Positions 20,267-22,720 of a stretch of 22,720 nt of DNA are shown here, piece after piece. The notes beneath the pieces are model-generated. The model worked only from the letters and a program-made list of their open reading frames with translations, searched no databases and had not been told where the DNA came from. The translations under genes and the position numbers were made by a program. Source of the DNA: PALSA-660 sp036508075 (lineage in GTDB: Bacteria > Actinomycetota > Coriobacteriia > Anaerosomatales > PALSA-660); contig DATCIA010000103.1 of assembly GCA_036508075.1 (NCBI GenBank), positions 1 to 22,720 of the forward strand, read 5' to 3'. The first letter of the stretch is position 1. Each line of letters begins with the position of its first letter.

Positions 20267-22720
20267 CCCACCTCCGCCCCGTCACCCGCGCGCTGGACCC
20301 TGACTCCCGCTGACGAGTCGGCGGTCGCGGCGTTGGCGGCCTCCACGGGACTCTCAGGCACGGTCGCGCGCGTCCTTCTGGCGCGCGGTATCGACACCGC
20401 CGAGGCGACGCGCCTCTTCCTCACGCCCGACCTCGCTCGCGACTGGCGCGACCCCGAGGGGTTGCCCGGGATGACCGCGTGCGCCGATGCCGTGGCCGCC
20501 GCGGTCCGCTCGAAGACGCGCATCGTGGTGTTCGGCGACTTCGACGTCGACGGGCTGACCGCGGCCGCGCTGGCCGCGCGCGGGCTGGCCGCTCTCGGCG
20601 CCGACGTGGAGGCCACCGTCCCTCATCGCTTCCGCGAGGGCTACGGGCTGTCCGACCGTGCGGTCGAGCGGCTCATCTCGATGGCCCCGGGGTTGGTCAT
20701 CACGGTCGACTGCGGCATCTCCAGCGGACCCGAGATCGGTCGCCTGCGTGCGGCGGGGATCGATGTGGTGGTCACCGACCACCACGAGCCCGGTGAGGGT
20801 GTCCCGACCGGCGTCCCCGTGTGCGACCCGAAGTCGGGTGAGTGCGGCTTCGCCGAGTTGGCGGGTGCCGGGGTCGCGCTGAAGCTGATCGCGGCCGTGG
20901 GCGTGCGCCTCGGAGAGCCCGAGGCGTGGCGCGACCTCACCGACCTCGCCGCTATCGGGACCGTCGGCGACATCGTGCCGCTGCTGGACGAGAACCGCGC
21001 GCTGGTCGCCGACGGCCTCGCGCGCATCCGCGCCCGCGCCCGCACGGGAATCGCTGCGCTGTGCGAGGTGGCCGGCGTCGATCCGCGGACGATGACCTCG
21101 GAGCGCATCGCGTTCGGGCTCTCGCCGCGGCTCAACGCCGCCGGTCGGATCGCCGATCCCGCCGAAGCGCTCGCGCTGCTGCTGTCGGACGTCCCGGCCG
21201 AGGCGGCCTCGCTGGCCAAGGCGCTCGACACCTACAACGGTGCCCGGCAGACGGCCGAGGCCGACCTGTCGCGCGAGGCGACGGGCGCCGCAAAGGCCGC
21301 GTGGCACGACGGTGCCCGCTCGCTCGTGGTGGCGGGCGCGGGCTGGCACGAGGGCGTCCGCGGCATCGTCGCATCCCGGCTCGCCGGCGTGTACGGCGTA
21401 CCGGTCATCGTGTTCTGCATCGAGGACGGCGAGGCGCGCGGGTCGGGACGCAGCGTCGGGGACGTGGACCTGCACGCGGCGGTCTCGCACTGCTCCGAGC
21501 TGCTCACGCGCTTTGGCGGGCATGCCGCCGCCGTGGGCGCGACCCTGCCGGCGGATCGGCTCCCCGACTTCGCGCGCTGCCTCGACGAGGCGCTCGCGGA
21601 CGTTCCCGAGGAGGCGTTCTCCCGTACGGTCAAGGCGGACGCCGAGGTGCACCTGTGGCAGGCGACCCGCGAGCTGGCGACGGGGCTGTCCGCCCTCGAG
21701 CCGTTCGGATGCGCCAACCCGAAGCCGACGCTGGTGAGCCGCGGTGTGTTCATGAACAGCCGCTCGCTGGTGGGGAAGGAGCAGGCGCACTTCAAGTTCG
21801 AGGCCTACGACGGCGTCGCGTCGGTGCCGGCGATCGCGTTCCGCTGCCCGGATGCTGCCGCGCTCGCCGCGAACGACGCGGCGGTCGACGTTCTCTACGC
21901 GCTCGACACCGACACATGGCAGGGCCGCGAACGCATCCAACTCATGGTCCGCCGCATCGTGCCGCACCTGGCGCCTGCCGACGCACCGGCTGCGGAGCTG
22001 GTGGAGGAGCTGTTCGCCGACGCCGCTCGCATCCTGGCGCGTGGCGACTACGAGGGGATCGCGGATGCCGAGGCGTTCCACACGAAGCTGGCCGGAGTGA
22101 GCTTCGAGGGACGTCAGGACGTGGTCGCCCGCCTCGAGCCCGGGGCCGTGCTGCGCGTCGTGCGCCAGCCGGACAACCCCTTCGACGCGAACGCGATCGC
22201 GCTGCTCGACCCGACCGGTGAGCAGGTCGGGTTCTTCAACCGCCGGTTGGCCGCGGTCCTGGCGCCGGTGATCGACGCCGGCACCGCGTTCGAGGTGACC
22301 GTCACCGACCTCACCGGCGGGGGAGAGGACGCCAGCCGCGGAGTCAACGTGCTCGTGTCGCGCGAAGGCGCGGCGCTGGACGCGGAGCGTGACGCGGAGG
22401 CGCGCGCCACCCGGAGGGCGGAACTCACAGTCCTCGACGACGACGCCCTCGACGCCGAGCTCGTTCGCGCGCTCATCGGCGACGGCACCCTGCACGCCGC
22501 GCAGACCGAGGCCCTTGCGCACCTCGCTCACGGGCGCTCATGCCTCGCCGTGATGGCGACCGGCCGTGGCAAGTCGCTCATCTTCCAGCTGCACGCGGCG
22601 CGGATCGCGCTCAAGCGCGGACAGGCGAGCGTGTTCGTCTACCCGTTGCGCGCGCTCGTGGCCGATCAGGCGTTCCACCTCGAGGACGTGTTCGACGCGA
22701 TCGGCCTGAGCGTACGGCTG
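20264..22720 (+). CDS. recJ: RecJ exonuclease fused to HIRAN and DExH helicase domains, 3' end missing
   Basis: The frame is open from GTG 20264 to the window edge (819 residues) with no stop. Residues 1 to about 580 are RecJ, the 5'-3' single-strand DNA exonuclease: GDFDVDG at 91-97, Asp149 in VDCGISS, the DHH triplet at 172-174, LSPRLNAAGRI from 286, GWHEGVRGIVASRL from 360, SGRS from 394, GGHAAAVG from 418, and the OB-fold region with LEPFGCANP at 478-486. A HIRAN domain follows at about 605-700, with GVSFEGRQ, QPDNPFDANAIALL and VGFFNRRLA. A superfamily 2 helicase then begins: LHAAQTEAL, Walker A ATGRGKS at 765-771 and YPLRALVADQ from 793, most like RecQ. The fusion suggests unwinding and resection in one chain. 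Confidence 0.9.
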   Translation, partial: MPTSAPSPARWTLTPADESAVAALAASTGLSGTVARVLLARGIDTAEATRLFLTPDLARDWRDPEGLPGMTACADAVAAAVRSKTRIVVFGDFDVDGLTAAALAARGLAALGADVEATVPHRFREGYGLSDRAVERLISMAPGLVITVDCGISSGPEIGRLRAAGIDVVVTDHHEPGEGVPTGVPVCDPKSGECGFAELAGAGVALKLIAAVGVRLGEPEAWRDLTDLAAIGTVGDIVPLLDENRALVADGLARIRARARTGIAALCEVAGVDPRTMTSERIAFGLSPRLNAAGRIADPAEALALLLSDVPAEAASLAKALDTYNGARQTAEADLSREATGAAKAAWHDGARSLVVAGAGWHEGVRGIVASRLAGVYGVPVIVFCIEDGEARGSGRSVGDVDLHAAVSHCSELLTRFGGHAAAVGATLPADRLPDFARCLDEALADVPEEAFSRTVKADAEVHLWQATRELATGLSALEPFGCANPKPTLVSRGVFMNSRSLVGKEQAHFKFEAYDGVASVPAIAFRCPDAAALAANDAAVDVLYALDTDTWQGRERIQLMVRRIVPHLAPADAPAAELVEELFADAARILARGDYEGIADAEAFHTKLAGVSFEGRQDVVARLEPGAVLRVVRQPDNPFDANAIALLDPTGEQVGFFNRRLAAVLAPVIDAGTAFEVTVTDLTGGGEDASRGVNVLVSREGAALDAERDAEARATRRAELTVLDDDALDAELVRALIGDGTLHAAQTEALAHLAHGRSCLAVMATGRGKSLIFQLHAARIALKRGQASVFVYPLRALVADQAFHLEDVFDAIGLSVRL

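Noticed and set aside
20354..22531. A 725-codon minus-strand frame opposite recJ
   Set aside because: It is a shadow of the recJ frame. The plus-strand reading has every RecJ motif in order, although it lacks a stop inside the window.
1..22720. Search for tRNA or rRNA genes, insertion sequences, attachment sites, CRISPR repeats and phage genes
   Set aside because: None was seen. All gaps between genes are shorter than 180 bases, and no direct repeats or transposase motifs were noticed by eye.

Overview
This is a chromosomal window of very high G+C DNA, about two-thirds G+C by eye. It is densely packed with core genes and shows no mobile element, tRNA, rRNA or CRISPR array. The gene set suggests an anaerobic or microaerophilic high-GC actinobacterium, most likely of the Coriobacteriia/OPB41 kind. 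The clues are a rubredoxin-less superoxide reductase, formate-tetrahydrofolate ligase with FolD, bacterial queuosine enzymes including QueH, a DUF3048 lipoprotein and the order pdxS-pdxT-yebC-ruvC-ruvA-ruvB. The taxonomic call is an inference from gene content, not from a search.

Layout. Positions 1-1768 hold the 3' part of lgt and a DUF3048 lipoprotein. Positions 1939-3418 hold the two-subunit PLP synthase pdxS-pdxT. Positions 3545-6581 hold yebC and the Holliday-junction operon ruvCAB, whose genes overlap by 4 bases at each junction. A perfect 22-bp hairpin then separates ruvB from a leftward superoxide reductase (6661-6999). Positions 7172-11695 read rightward: an isochorismatase-like hydrolase, fhs, folD, a UPF0016/GDT1 membrane protein and queH. 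A leftward PHP phosphoesterase (11692-12468) converges on queH, and the two share a CTAG stop. queA (12572-13606) diverges from the PHP gene. A leftward ECF sigma factor and membrane anti-sigma pair (15219-13633) lies between queA and tgt (15334-16455). The protein-export set yajC, an HD phosphohydrolase, secD and secF follows (16559-20187). The window ends inside a long gene (20264 to the edge) that fuses RecJ, a HIRAN domain and the start of a DExH helicase.

How the genes work together. QueA, QueH and Tgt cover the steps from preQ1 insertion into tRNA to finished queuosine. Fhs and FolD form the formate-to-methylene-tetrahydrofolate arm of one-carbon metabolism. YajC, SecD and SecF support Sec export, and Lgt lipidates exported lipoproteins such as the DUF3048 protein encoded next to it. 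RuvABC and the RecJ fusion serve recombination repair.

Regulation visible in the sequence. Nearly every transcription unit is preceded by a -10-like hexamer of the form TA-[GTC]-[ATC]-[ACG]-T, usually without a convincing -35. At tgt, at recJ and at an upstream ATG of ruvC, the hexamer sits so close to the start codon that the transcript should be leaderless. The most unusual item is the RecJ-HIRAN-helicase fusion. The next are the extra extracytoplasmic region of about 110 residues in SecD, the HD protein embedded in the sec operon, and the sigma/anti-sigma pair with an unrecognised sensor domain.
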